DNA of 64,000 bases from Azospirillum sp. B510 (lineage in GTDB: Bacteria > Pseudomonadota > Alphaproteobacteria > Azospirillales > Azospirillaceae), in the NCBI RefSeq assembly GCF_000010725.1, contig NC_013855.1, positions 977,501 to 1,041,500 on the forward strand. The letters are read 5' to 3'. The translations under genes were made by a program, and so were the position numbers. The notes beneath the pieces were generated by a model. It was not told where the DNA came from. It did no database searches and saw only the letters and a program-made list of their open reading frames with translations. This document shows positions 48,601-56,756 of this stretch, in pieces (positions within the stretch are counted from its first letter, which is position 1; each line of letters begins with the position of its first letter).

Positions 48601-51600
48601 GGCTGGGCCGGCAATCCCGACAGCCTGTTCGACAGCATCCTGGTGTCGGAGGCGCTGCCGCCCGGCGAGGCCGCCGGCACCGCCGGCCTCGTCCTGACCC
48701 GCGAGACCACGGAGGTGCGCAACAGCTATCCGCTGACCCTGCGCATCGTCCCCGGCGCGATGCCGCGGTTCGACCTGCTCATCGACCATGACCGCATCGA
48801 CCCGGCGGTTCCCCGCCGGATGCTGGCCGACCTCCTGAGGCTGCTGGCCGGGTTGCCGGAGCTGATCGACCAGCCGCTCGGCGCGCTGTACCGCCGGCTG
48901 GCGCCCGCGGACGCGGGGATGCCGCCCGTGGCCGAGGCCGATTGCGCGCTGTCCCGCCTGCTGTCCCAACCCGGCGCGGCGATCGCCCTCGACGAGGCCG
49001 GCGAGCGGACGGACTACGCCACGCTGGCCGCCGCCGCCGGCCGGATCGCCGCCCGGCTGAAGGCGGCCGGCGGCGAGGTGGGCGGCGAGTCCGGCGGCGT
49101 GGTGGCGATCGTGCTGCCGCGCACCCGCCCGCACATCGAGGCGATGATCGCGTCCTGGTGGCTGGGTGCCGCCTGGGTCGCGCTGGATCCGGCCCTGCCG
49201 CCGGCCAGGCTCGGCTGGATGGCGGCCGATAGCGGCGCCACCGTCGCGGCCGGCGAGGGCGGGCGGCCGGACTGGCTGCCGCCATCCGTCGCCTGGATCG
49301 ACCTCGGCGCACCGCCACCGATGCAAACCCCGCCCCCCGCCCCGGTGCGCGGCCTGCCGGACCGGGTGGCCTATCTGCTCTACACCTCCGGCTCGACCGG
49401 CCAGCCCAAGGGCGTGGCTGTCACCCACGGCAATCTGGTGGGCTATGTCGACGGCGTGATGCCGCATCTCGACCTGCCCGCCGGCGCCAGCCTCGCCACG
49501 CTCGCCACCGTGTCGGCCGACCTCGGCCTGACCAGCGTCTTCGGCGCCCTGCTCACCGGCCGCCGCCTATCCCTGGTCCCGCCGGAGCTGGCCTTCGATC
49601 CGCCGGGGCTGGCGCGCCATCTCGCCACCCATCCGGTGGATGCGCTGAAGATCGTGCCCGGCCATCTGCTCGCCCTGCTGGCGGTGGAGGATCCCGCGCG
49701 CATCCTGCCGCGCCGCTGCCTGATCCTGGGCGGCGAGAGCCTGCCCCCCGCCGCCCTCGACCGGCTGCGGCGGCTGGCGCCCGCCTTGCGCATCGTCAAC
49801 CATTACGGCCCCACCGAGACCACCATCGGCGCCGCCGCCGGCCCGCTGGACGGCGACAGCGACGGCGACGGCGACCATATGACGCTGCCGGCCCAACTGC
49901 CGGTTGGACGGCCGCTGGACGGCGCCCGCGCCTATGTGCTGGACGGCGATCTGGAGCCGGTCGCCGGTGGCGCCGTCGGCGAGTTGCACATCGGCGGGCT
50001 CGGCGTCTCGCGCGGCTACCATCGCCGCGCCGGCCTGACCGCCGAGCGCTTCCTTCCCGACCCCTGGCTGCCCGGCCGCCGGATGTACCGCACCGGCGAC
50101 CTGGTCCGGCGCGACGGCGACGGCCGTCTGGTGATCCTCGGCCGCAGTGACGATCAGGTGAAGATCCGCGGCTTCCGGGTCGAACCGGGCGAGCTGCGGC
50201 AGATTCTGGCCGGGCTGCCCGGTGTCGAGGATGCCGCCGTCCTGGTGGTGCAGGGTCCGGCCGGCGCCCGGCTGGGCGCGCTGGCGGTCGCCCCCCGCCA
50301 GCCGGCGGGCGCCCTTCTCGACGCGCTGTCCCGGCTGGTGCCGGATCAGCTGATGCCGGCGGAACTACGCTGCGTCGCGGCATTGCCGCTGACGGCCAAC
50401 GGCAAGCTCGACAAGCAGGCGGCGGCGCGGCTGCTGGCCGAGCCGGCGGGATCCGCCGCGACGCAAGAGCCCCCCTCGGCCGGTGACGACCGGCTGGAAC
50501 GCCTGACCGCCTTGTGGGCTGACATCCTCGGCCGGGACGGCTGCGGGCCGGACGATCACTTCTTCGGGCTCGGCGGCGATTCGATCCTGTGCCTGAGGCT
50601 GATCGCCCGCGCCTCGGCCGTCGGCATCCCGCTGACCGCGAGGCTCGTCTTCGAGAACCCGACACCGGCCCAACTGGCGGCGGCGCTGGCTCCGTCGGCG
50701 CCGGCGCGGTCTCCCGACGCGGCAGCGGCCGGACAGCCGGACACAGCCTCCACCGCCAGCTCCGTCGCCGGGCTGCTGCGGCCGCTCTGGGCCGAGCTTC
50801 TCCACAAGGAGGTCATCGCCGACGACGACCATTTCTTCCGTGCCGGCGGCGATTCCATCACCGCGCTGCGGCTGATCGCCATGGCGGCCCGGCAAAACCT
50901 CCGCCTGACCGCCCGCGACCTGTTCGAGCATCCGGTCTTCGCCGATCTGGTCCGCCATCTCGACCCGCCCAGGGCCGGTGCGCTGTCCGCGCCGGCCAAC
51001 CCGCCACGAACGGAATCCCGGACGACGGAAGCCACGCTGGCGCCGATCCAGCACTGGTTCCTGGAAATGCCGCAGCCCCATCCCGACCATTGGAACCAGG
51101 CGGTGATGCTGGCGCTGCCCGAGCGGCCGGACGGGCTGGAGGGGACGGCGCTGGCCGCCGCGCTCGGCACCGCCGTCGCCGCGCTGGCGGCCTCCCAGCC
51201 GATGCTGCGCGCCCGTCTCGACCGGTCGGGGGATACGCCCCGCCTGACCATCGCCGACGGCGCCGACCCCCGCATCTTCGCCACCGTCGCCTGTGCCGAC
51301 GAGGCGGCGGAGCGGGAGGCGGTGGCCGCCGCCCATGGCGGCCTGTCGTTGCGCGACGGCCCGCTGTTCCGCGTCGTGCTGCTCGTCCCCCCCGCCGGAT
51401 CGACGCGGGAAAGCCGCCTGCTGCTGGTGGCCCATCATCTGGTCGTGGACGGCGTGTCCTGGCGGATCATCGCCGCCGAGCTTCGATCCGCCTTCACCAC
51501 GGCGGCGCGCGGCGGGCGTCCGGCCCTGCCCGCCCCGATGCCCTTCGGCGACTGGAGCGCGGCGCTGGCCGCCCAGCCCGGCGACAGGCTGGAGCCTTCC

Positions 51601-54600
51601 CGCCGCTATTGGGCGGCGCTGGCCGCCTCGCCCGCCTGGGGGGAACTGGTGCGCGGCGCCGATCCGGGAACGCTGGCCGGCCTGCGCAAGGTCGAGCTGA
51701 CCCTGGATACCAAACGGGCCGCCGCCCTCGCCCGCCTGCCGGAGGGCATCGAGGCGACCCTGCTCGGCGCCCTGGTCCGGGCGCTGGCGGAGTGGCAGAA
51801 CCGAAGCGATCTGGTCATCGAGCTGGAAGGCCATGGCCGCGAGCCGGAGGCCTTCGGCGACGGGCCGCTGGCCGCCCTCGACCCCAGCCGCACCGTGGGA
51901 TGGTTCACCAGCCGCTATCCGGTCCATCTCCGCGACGACCCGTCGCTGGCGGACGGCGAGCTGCGCGCGTCGATCCGGCGGCAACTCGATGCCGTGCCCG
52001 GCCGCGGGCTGGGCTATGGGCTGCTGCGCTACCTGCATCGGGATCGGGACCTGCCGCCGCATCCCCAACTGGTCTTCAACTATCTGGGGCAGGTGCGCAG
52101 CGAGATCGGAGGCGATGCCGGGGCCATCGCCGAGGGCTGGCGCCTGCTGCCCGACGCGGCCGGCCAGGCCCGCCATCCCGACAGCCGGCGGCGCCAGCTC
52201 ATCGAGGTCACCGCCCAATTGCGCGATGGCGAACTGCACCTTGTCTGGTCCTATCCGGGCCGGCTGCCGCAGGGCCCCTTCGTCAAGGCGACGGCCGACC
52301 GCGTCCTCGACCTGCTCGACGGCATGGCGGCGGCGGCGGTCACGGAGGAGCCGGCGGCCGGGGCACGGGCGCAGACCGGCGGCATGGCCGCCCATGCGCC
52401 GGAACGGCTGCCGCTGACGCCGCTGCAACAGGGCATGCTTTGGCACACGCTGGCCGCTCCCGGCGAGGGCGTCTATGTCAACCAGACCGCCGTCCGGATC
52501 GACGGGCCGCTCGACATCACCGCCTTCACCGCCGCTTGGGAGGACACGGTGGCCGCGGAAGCCATCCTGCGCACCGGCTTCCATGCCGGCGGCGCCGAGG
52601 GTCCGGAACAATTCATCCTGCCGGCCGCCACCATGCCCTGGCGGTTGGAGGACTGGAGCGGGCGCGGCGAGGCGGAGGCGCGCTCCGGCCTGCATCGGTT
52701 GATGACCGACGATCGCGCCGCCGGGTTCCGGCTGGACGACCCGCCTCTGATGCGGCTGCATATCCTGCGATTCGCCGATGATCGCCATTGGCTGCTGTGG
52801 AGCCGCCATCATCTGATCGTCGACGCCTGGTCGACCGGCCTGCTGATCGGCGATGTCTTCCACCGCTACCGCAACCGGCTGGGGGACGGGCGGCCGGCAC
52901 CGGTGCCGCGCCCGCCCTTCGCCACCTATGTCTCCTGGCTCGCCGGCCGCGACGCGGCGGCCGACGACGCCTTCTGGCGCGCCGAACTCGCCGACGCCGC
53001 GCCGCTGCCCGCCTTCCCGGCCGGGCCGAAGGATGCCGGCTTCGAGCTGGCCGACCACCGGCTGCCCGACGACATCGCGGCCGCGGCGCGGGCATTGGCC
53101 CGCGAGGCCGGGGTGACGCTGAACAGCGTGGTCCAGGCCGCCTGGGCGCTGGCGCTCGGCCATCGCACCGGCAGGTCCGACATCCTGTTCGGCATGACGA
53201 CGGCCGGCCGGCCCCCGGCCCTGGCCGGTTCCGACCGCATCCTCGGCCCCTTCATCAACACGGTCCCGGTCCGCATCCGCCTCGACCCGGCCGACGGCGT
53301 CTGGACGCTGCTCGACCGGGTCCAGCGCCAGGGGCTGACGGTGCGCGAGCACGAGCACACCCCGCTGGCCGACATCCAGCGCTGCGCCGGCCTCCAACGC
53401 GGCGACAGCCTGTTCCAGTCGCTGCTGGTCTTCGAGAACGAAAGCATGGGAGAGGCGGTGGAGCTCGGCGCCGGCCTGCGCCTCGCCCCGCTGTCCGGCC
53501 ATGAACGCACCAATTACCCGCTCACCGTCACCGTGCTTCCGCGCAACGGGCTGACCCTGCGCGTCGCCCATGACGGCCGCCGGATCGCCGGCCATGCCCT
53601 GTCGGCGCTTCTGACCGAGTTCGCCGGGATGCTGGGCGCCATGGCGGAGGATGGCCGGCGCCCGATCGGCACGCTTCCCCGTGACCGCTCCCTCTTCGCG
53701 GGCGGCCTGGACCAGGGCCCGCCGGTGGCGGCCGAGCCGGGCTGGTGGGTCGGGTCGGCGATCCTCGCCCGCGCCGACGCCGCACCCGACGCGGTCGCGG
53801 TGGAAACCGCCGCCGGCCCGCTCTCCTACGGCACGCTCGCCCGTTCCGCCAACGCCGTCGCCCGCGGCCTGCGCAAACGCGGCATCGGCCCGGAACAGCG
53901 CGTCGCCATCGCCCTGGAGCGCGGACCCGACCTCCTCCCAAGCATCCTCGGCGTCCTGCTCGCCGGCGCCGCCTATGTCCCCCTCGACCCGGCCCAGCCG
54001 CGAAGCCGCATCGCCGACATCCTCGATCAGGCCGATGCAAGCCTCCTCATCGCCCCGTCCGATGCCGCCATCGCCACCACCGCCATCGCCACCGCCACCC
54101 CCGACGCCCTCATCCAGGACGGCGACACGGCGGGTGACGAGGACGGCGGGAACGCGCCGCCGCCCTGCCCGCATCCCGACCAGGCCGCCTACGTCATCTT
54201 CACCTCCGGCTCCACAGGGCGGCCCAAGGGCGTCACCGTCCGCCATGCCGGCCTGTCCAACCTGCTGCGCGCCATGGCCGCCCGCCTGCCGCTGACCCCA
54301 AGCGACCGCTGGCTCGCCGTCACCACCGTCGGCTTCGACATCGCCGCCCTGGAGCTCTTCGCCCCGCTCATCGCCGGCGCCGCCATCGTCCTCGCCCCCG
54401 AGGCCGCCCAGCGCGACCCCGCCGCCCTGCTGCGGCTGGCCGAACGCCACGGCACCGGCGTCCTCCAGGCCACACCGGCGAGCTGGGCCATGCTCGCCGA
54501 ACGCGACAGCCCGGCCTGGACCGGGCTGCGCGCGCTCACCGGCGGCGAGGCCCTGCCCGCAGCCCTCGCCCGCCGCCTGCTCGCCCGCGGCGTCAGCCTG

Positions 54601-56397
54601 ATCAACGTCTACGGCCCGACCGAGACGACCATCTGGTCGACCGCCACCAGCGTCGACGGCGCCCTCGACGACACCGCCCCGGCGGTGCCGATCGGCGGGC
54701 CGCTCGACAACACCGGCCTCCATGTGCTGGACGGCGCCCTCAACCCGCTGCCCCCCGGCGCCGAGGGCGAGCTGTGGATCGGCGGCGACGGGCTCGCCCG
54801 CGGCTATCACCGCCGCCCCGGCCTCACCGCCGCCGCCTTCCTGCCCGACCCCTTCGCCACCACGCCCGGCGCCCGCATGTACCGAACCGGCGACCTCGTG
54901 CGCCGACGCGCCGACGGCGCGCTGGACTTCCTCGGCCGCGGCGACTTCCAGGTCAAGCTGCGCGGACACCGCATCGAACTCGGCGACATCGAGGCCGCCC
55001 TGCTCGCCCAGCCCGGCGTCGCCGCCGCCGTCGTCCGGCTGTGGGACGGCGGACCCGGTGGCGGGCCCGACGCCGCCTTCCTCGCCGCCTATGCCGCCGG
55101 GCCCGCCAACGCGCCCGATAACCGGCTCGACGGCGACCGGCTCCGCGCCGCCCTGGCCGAGCGGCTGCCGGCGGCGATGGTGCCGGCGGTGGTCACGGTG
55201 CTGCCCGCCCTGCCGCTGAACCCCAACGGCAAGATCGACCGCAACGCCCTGCCCAGGCCCAGCAAGCCGCGGGCCGCCACCCACGCCCCGCCACAGGGCG
55301 ACACCGAGCTCTGGCTCGCCGGCATCTGGAAAACCATCCTCGGCATCGAGGCCGCCTCCGAGGCCATCGGGCGCGACGACGACTTCTTCGCCCTCGGCGG
55401 AAACTCCCTCTCCGCCACAAGGCTCGTCGCCGCGATCCGCGATCGGCTCGAACTGCCGGCGCCCTTCACCTTGCCGTTCCTTCATCCGGTTCTGAAGGAC
55501 ATGGCGGCGGAGTTGCAGGCGGCCGGGCGGCGGGATGGCGAAACGCTGGTCACGCTCCAAGCCGGCCGGCCGGAGGCCGCGCCGCCGCTGTTCCTGTTCC
55601 ATCCGGCCGGCGGCCATGTCCGCTCCTACGTCCCCCTGGTCCAGTTCCTGGCCGCCGATGTCACGGTGCATGGCCTGCAATCGCCCCAACTGGCCGACCC
55701 CGCCGTCCAGCCGGGCTCGATCGACCAGCTCGCCGATCTCTATACCGATCTGATCCGCCGCCGGCAGCCGGACGGGCCCTACCGGCTGTTCGGCTGGTCC
55801 TTCGGCGGCTGGCTGGCGACGGCGGTCGCCGCCCGGCTGGAGGCGTCCGGCGCGCTGGTGGAGTGGGTCGGCGTGGTCGATGCCCGCACCGATCTGCTCC
55901 GCGGCCGGCTCGACCTGCCCGACCTGCCGCTCGCCACCCCCTTCATCGCCTGCCTGGATGGGGCCACGCAACGCCGGCTGTTGGAGGCCCACCGCCCGGC
56001 CTGCGGCGAGCTGGAGCGCGAACTCGCCACCCTGCCGGAGGCGGCGCGCGGCGAGCGGGCGCTCGATTGGCTGCGGGCGACAATGCCGGCCGCGATGGAC
56101 CGGCCGCGTGACCTGCAAGCGTTGCAGATGCGGTTGTTCATGGATTGCCACCGCTTGATGGGGGACTTCGCCTTGCCCAGGCTGACGGCTCCCCTGCATG
56201 TCTGGTGGGCCGATCAGACACTGTCCGACGCGCCGTTCCGCAAGGGTGCCGATCCCAACGAATGGGCGCGGGTTGGACAGACGACCGTCCAGGTGGTCGA
56301 GGGAGACCACCAGTCGATCCTGCGTGCCCGCGCGTTGGTCCAGGCCCTTCAAGCCCTGCTGAACCGATCCAAGGCGGCCGGAAGCCATTCGGCTTGA
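42661..56397 (+). CDS. NRPS 3: docking-C-A(Ser)-T-E-C-A(Asp)-T-T-E-C-A(Gly)-T-TE
   Basis: A 4578-residue synthetase with three modules and release domain. A TubC-like docking domain (1-55, LEELLSSLDRQGIRLSARDGRL) is followed by C (HHMVVDEES near 221), A1 about 540-1075, T near 1108 and E (HHLAVDGVSW near 1305, FNFLG). Next come C, A2 about 2100-2590, two T domains (near 2634 and 2724) and E (near 2925, FNYLGQ). The last module is C (HHLIVDAWS), A3 about 3700-4200, T near 4242 and thioesterase (about 4295-4578) with nucleophile Ser4380 in GWSFGG and a likely His in GDHQS. Codes: A1 DVWHLSLIDK (Ser), A2 DLTKIGHIGK (Asp), A3 DILQLGVIWK (Gly). Ser has one carrier before its epimerase, Asp has two. 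Predicted output: D-Ser-D-Asp-Gly, released by hydrolysis or cyclisation. Confidence 0.95.
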   Translation: MSLEELLSSLDRQGIRLSARDGRLVVDAPAGSLTEELRGQLAARKGDLLTLLDRRDDVAAPAGGMADGMADGTIPRLRQRSGIPASPAQRRLWLLQTLDPEDSRYNVNLLLELSGRIDAAAIARSLDALAERHEILRSVAREDAGEVVIDLLDRIAVPLEDRNATPGEADALIEAAMARPFAMRPAGQPAGQPDDGPPEPLLRALLLRTGPDRARLLLTFHHMVVDEESLKILARDWSRLYRHPEEATATPVVQHADAADWLRRRLDGAARDRLLAHWSEALGGEQPALTLPADPAADPTAGEHAGARIDRRLPRATVERIGRLCAERRLTPYVLLLAAYQWTLSRWSGQRDLRVATPVSERSHPALEGVVGPMINTLVMRALVTPGMTGAELLDRTRRTVLDGQRHGGLPFELLVDHLRPARDLQGEPLAQTMFNYLRGGERATLELGDLTATALPVPERSAKFDLSLFVTAPAGSITLSLQYRTARFAAATVERFADHLLHVLDALLSATDQPLDRLAALPASDLSRQRGWNATAVEYGGFVPLGRLLSEQAARSPDAVALQWEEAGHGANPGDRLTARLTYADLDRRANRLAHWLIAAGCRPDDRVALCLERSPELVVAILAALKAGCAWLPLDPEHPPQRLAAMVADGGARLILAHQRTRDRLPPDLPPDGCGVPVHPLDPAVSLAAGFPDRLPDRPVDPAQLAYALFTSGSTGRPKAVGVPQAGLLNRLRWMQDRYRLSPADTVLQKTPYGFDVSVWEFLWPLLTGARLVLAGPGEHRDARRLSELIEGHGVTTLHFVPAMLQVFLDALPDGRCPTLARVLCSGEALPAALRDRCTAALPQAELHNLYGPTEASIDVTAWDCRSETGPSVPIGHPIANIRAWVLDDALNPVPAGVAGELYLTGVGLARGYLGRPDLTAAAFLPNPLYDPAGDGPDQQRLYRTGDLARHRPDGAIDYLGRADFQVKIRGQRVELGEIEAALAALPQVAEAVVAACGDKRADGQAGGALWLTAWLTARPGQSLPDPDALRAALADRLPDHMVPAVFVPLDRMPINQNGKIDRKALPQPEPPQCGGGEARNEAEGILTALWRKLLRVDGVGIHDNFFVLGGDSIISLQLSAQARLQGLHFEPRAVFRHQTIAALAAHAGREPVSVRADTVPATGPTPLTGIQRWFFDSFDDGDTSVPDHANQAVLLASDTAIDEDALRRALAGLLADHPMLSARFHRDGAGTGGWVQEIPATPAPLSLRAATIAESDPERRLAAIDALVAATQASLSLADGRLIAAGLIRLGGDGDRLLLAIHHLAVDGVSWRILLDDLAAGYAAALAGRGVPHRPSSVSFRQWALEEETRRTALAAGPRLEDEVAARPGGLPFDRPLPAEGCRVRNQRRHSVTLPAEQARHLVQSAPAAFRAGPEALCLTALARTLQRWRMRRGVAPAPLTLFVEGHGRDLLPLDSSRTVGWFTRLQPLRLPVEADQPLAAALLATRAALAGTMAGTSGSPDSDIPYLLRRDRSDDAAASATGLLFNFLGHVQERAGAFRRAPEPLGHFRAPGNRLPFAIEVNASMGTAGLTVSWQTAGEVLDAATVDALAADMMAELHALAALCADPGEGGALISDFPLADLAPGDLDRIAKRHPLGRVEDILRLSPMQRGMLLHSLGGDTNDGGGHYVSQTVVRCEGALDADLLQQACQRTIDRHPALRTGFLLDGTARQIVLRRARFALRWESLLDADGTEQAEAMERIRREDRAALALDRPPLLRCSVLRLAPRGFRIVWTIHHLVMDGWSLPILTGEVLRHYDALRRGLEAADLPAPVPYRDFIAWLGQRDAEADARFWREELAGFPGATPLPGAWTRGGLGYHTEEHRMEEAEQGAEDRNGAALRRLCGDRRLTLNSVIQGLWGLVLARHAGAAEVTVGVTLAGRPADLPGAERCLGTFINTVPLRLRPQAEQTLSAFLEQVQEKGALLAGHGHAPLAAIRGWAGNPDSLFDSILVSEALPPGEAAGTAGLVLTRETTEVRNSYPLTLRIVPGAMPRFDLLIDHDRIDPAVPRRMLADLLRLLAGLPELIDQPLGALYRRLAPADAGMPPVAEADCALSRLLSQPGAAIALDEAGERTDYATLAAAAGRIAARLKAAGGEVGGESGGVVAIVLPRTRPHIEAMIASWWLGAAWVALDPALPPARLGWMAADSGATVAAGEGGRPDWLPPSVAWIDLGAPPPMQTPPPAPVRGLPDRVAYLLYTSGSTGQPKGVAVTHGNLVGYVDGVMPHLDLPAGASLATLATVSADLGLTSVFGALLTGRRLSLVPPELAFDPPGLARHLATHPVDALKIVPGHLLALLAVEDPARILPRRCLILGGESLPPAALDRLRRLAPALRIVNHYGPTETTIGAAAGPLDGDSDGDGDHMTLPAQLPVGRPLDGARAYVLDGDLEPVAGGAVGELHIGGLGVSRGYHRRAGLTAERFLPDPWLPGRRMYRTGDLVRRDGDGRLVILGRSDDQVKIRGFRVEPGELRQILAGLPGVEDAAVLVVQGPAGARLGALAVAPRQPAGALLDALSRLVPDQLMPAELRCVAALPLTANGKLDKQAAARLLAEPAGSAATQEPPSAGDDRLERLTALWADILGRDGCGPDDHFFGLGGDSILCLRLIARASAVGIPLTARLVFENPTPAQLAAALAPSAPARSPDAAAAGQPDTASTASSVAGLLRPLWAELLHKEVIADDDHFFRAGGDSITALRLIAMAARQNLRLTARDLFEHPVFADLVRHLDPPRAGALSAPANPPRTESRTTEATLAPIQHWFLEMPQPHPDHWNQAVMLALPERPDGLEGTALAAALGTAVAALAASQPMLRARLDRSGDTPRLTIADGADPRIFATVACADEAAEREAVAAAHGGLSLRDGPLFRVVLLVPPAGSTRESRLLLVAHHLVVDGVSWRIIAAELRSAFTTAARGGRPALPAPMPFGDWSAALAAQPGDRLEPSRRYWAALAASPAWGELVRGADPGTLAGLRKVELTLDTKRAAALARLPEGIEATLLGALVRALAEWQNRSDLVIELEGHGREPEAFGDGPLAALDPSRTVGWFTSRYPVHLRDDPSLADGELRASIRRQLDAVPGRGLGYGLLRYLHRDRDLPPHPQLVFNYLGQVRSEIGGDAGAIAEGWRLLPDAAGQARHPDSRRRQLIEVTAQLRDGELHLVWSYPGRLPQGPFVKATADRVLDLLDGMAAAAVTEEPAAGARAQTGGMAAHAPERLPLTPLQQGMLWHTLAAPGEGVYVNQTAVRIDGPLDITAFTAAWEDTVAAEAILRTGFHAGGAEGPEQFILPAATMPWRLEDWSGRGEAEARSGLHRLMTDDRAAGFRLDDPPLMRLHILRFADDRHWLLWSRHHLIVDAWSTGLLIGDVFHRYRNRLGDGRPAPVPRPPFATYVSWLAGRDAAADDAFWRAELADAAPLPAFPAGPKDAGFELADHRLPDDIAAAARALAREAGVTLNSVVQAAWALALGHRTGRSDILFGMTTAGRPPALAGSDRILGPFINTVPVRIRLDPADGVWTLLDRVQRQGLTVREHEHTPLADIQRCAGLQRGDSLFQSLLVFENESMGEAVELGAGLRLAPLSGHERTNYPLTVTVLPRNGLTLRVAHDGRRIAGHALSALLTEFAGMLGAMAEDGRRPIGTLPRDRSLFAGGLDQGPPVAAEPGWWVGSAILARADAAPDAVAVETAAGPLSYGTLARSANAVARGLRKRGIGPEQRVAIALERGPDLLPSILGVLLAGAAYVPLDPAQPRSRIADILDQADASLLIAPSDAAIATTAIATATPDALIQDGDTAGDEDGGNAPPPCPHPDQAAYVIFTSGSTGRPKGVTVRHAGLSNLLRAMAARLPLTPSDRWLAVTTVGFDIAALELFAPLIAGAAIVLAPEAAQRDPAALLRLAERHGTGVLQATPASWAMLAERDSPAWTGLRALTGGEALPAALARRLLARGVSLINVYGPTETTIWSTATSVDGALDDTAPAVPIGGPLDNTGLHVLDGALNPLPPGAEGELWIGGDGLARGYHRRPGLTAAAFLPDPFATTPGARMYRTGDLVRRRADGALDFLGRGDFQVKLRGHRIELGDIEAALLAQPGVAAAVVRLWDGGPGGGPDAAFLAAYAAGPANAPDNRLDGDRLRAALAERLPAAMVPAVVTVLPALPLNPNGKIDRNALPRPSKPRAATHAPPQGDTELWLAGIWKTILGIEAASEAIGRDDDFFALGGNSLSATRLVAAIRDRLELPAPFTLPFLHPVLKDMAAELQAAGRRDGETLVTLQAGRPEAAPPLFLFHPAGGHVRSYVPLVQFLAADVTVHGLQSPQLADPAVQPGSIDQLADLYTDLIRRRQPDGPYRLFGWSFGGWLATAVAARLEASGALVEWVGVVDARTDLLRGRLDLPDLPLATPFIACLDGATQRRLLEAHRPACGELERELATLPEAARGERALDWLRATMPAAMDRPRDLQALQMRLFMDCHRLMGDFALPRLTAPLHVWWADQTLSDAPFRKGADPNEWARVGQTTVQVVEGDHQSILRARALVQALQALLNRSKAAGSHSA
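44236..45895 (+). repeat. 1.66-kb direct repeat, copy 2 (Ser adenylation domain of NRPS 3)
   Basis: Partner of 40676-42335. The sequence diverges sharply on both sides: different C domains upstream and different carrier domains downstream. This gives two consecutive modules the same Ser specificity. Confidence 0.9.
53709..55439 (+). repeat. 1.73-kb near-identical repeat, copy 2 (Gly A-T of NRPS 3)
   Basis: Partner of 32584-34314. The upstream edge is in the C-A linker and the downstream edge is in the middle of the carrier domain, just before its end helix. The downstream half differs as expected: here the carrier must dock to a thioesterase. Confidence 0.9.
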
Positions 56398-56403
56398 GTT
56401 GCG

Positions 56404-56437
56404 CCGCCGGGCGCGGGGGTTCACCCGCGCCCGGCGG
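56404..56437 (+). terminator. 14-bp G+C hairpin after NRPS 3
   Basis: CCGCCGGGCGCGGG at 56404-56417 pairs perfectly with CCCGCGCCCGGCGG at 56424-56437 around a 6-base loop, 7 bases after the NRPS 3 stop. A very stable end-of-operon hairpin, but it lacks a T-run. Confidence 0.6.
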
Positions 56438-56482
56438 TCAGGGCCTGGCCGGCGGCGCGGTTGCCCAACTTGATCGAAAATG

Positions 56483-56517
56483 AAAAAGGGCTTAGCCGTT
56501 GCTACGGCTAAGCCCTT
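56483..56517 (-). terminator. Rho-independent terminator of tRNA-Arg
   Basis: AAGGGCTTAGCCGT at 56486-56499 pairs with ACGGCTAAGCCCTT at 56504-56517 around a 4-base loop. Read on the minus strand it is followed by TTTTTCATTTTC. It lies 7 bases beyond the tRNA 3' end. Confidence 0.85.
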
Positions 56518-56524
56518 GAATTCA

Positions 56525-56601
<77 letters not shown>

Positions 56602-56710
56602 ATCGCTGGTGGAGGTGGAACATAGTGCAACGCCCGCGGCGACGCAAACACTAAATTCGCCGATTTTCCGAAGGCTTGCGGATGCCCCGCCCGCTCCCAA
56701 TGCCGCTCTC

Positions 56711-56746
56711 CATGCCCCCTGCCTTCGGAGGGCGGCGCTCCATCCA
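56711..56746. repeat. Partial degenerate copy of the tRNA-Arg gene (36 bp)
   Basis: Bases 56711-56746 match 56550-56585 inside tRNA-Arg at 32 of 36 positions in the same orientation. The copied part runs from the variable region through the anticodon arm into the D arm. It cannot fold as a tRNA. Such partial tRNA repeats are typical of attachment-site remnants of integrating elements or of local duplications. Confidence 0.6.
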
Positions 56747-56756
56747 AAACCGCCCA

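Noticed and set aside
26513..56397. Ca-dependent acidic lipopeptide as the product instead of a siderophore
   Set aside because: Asp-rich sequence would fit, but the canonical Asp-X-Asp-Gly order is absent and the facing TonB receptor and PepSY genes favour iron. Kept as the main alternative, not as a call.
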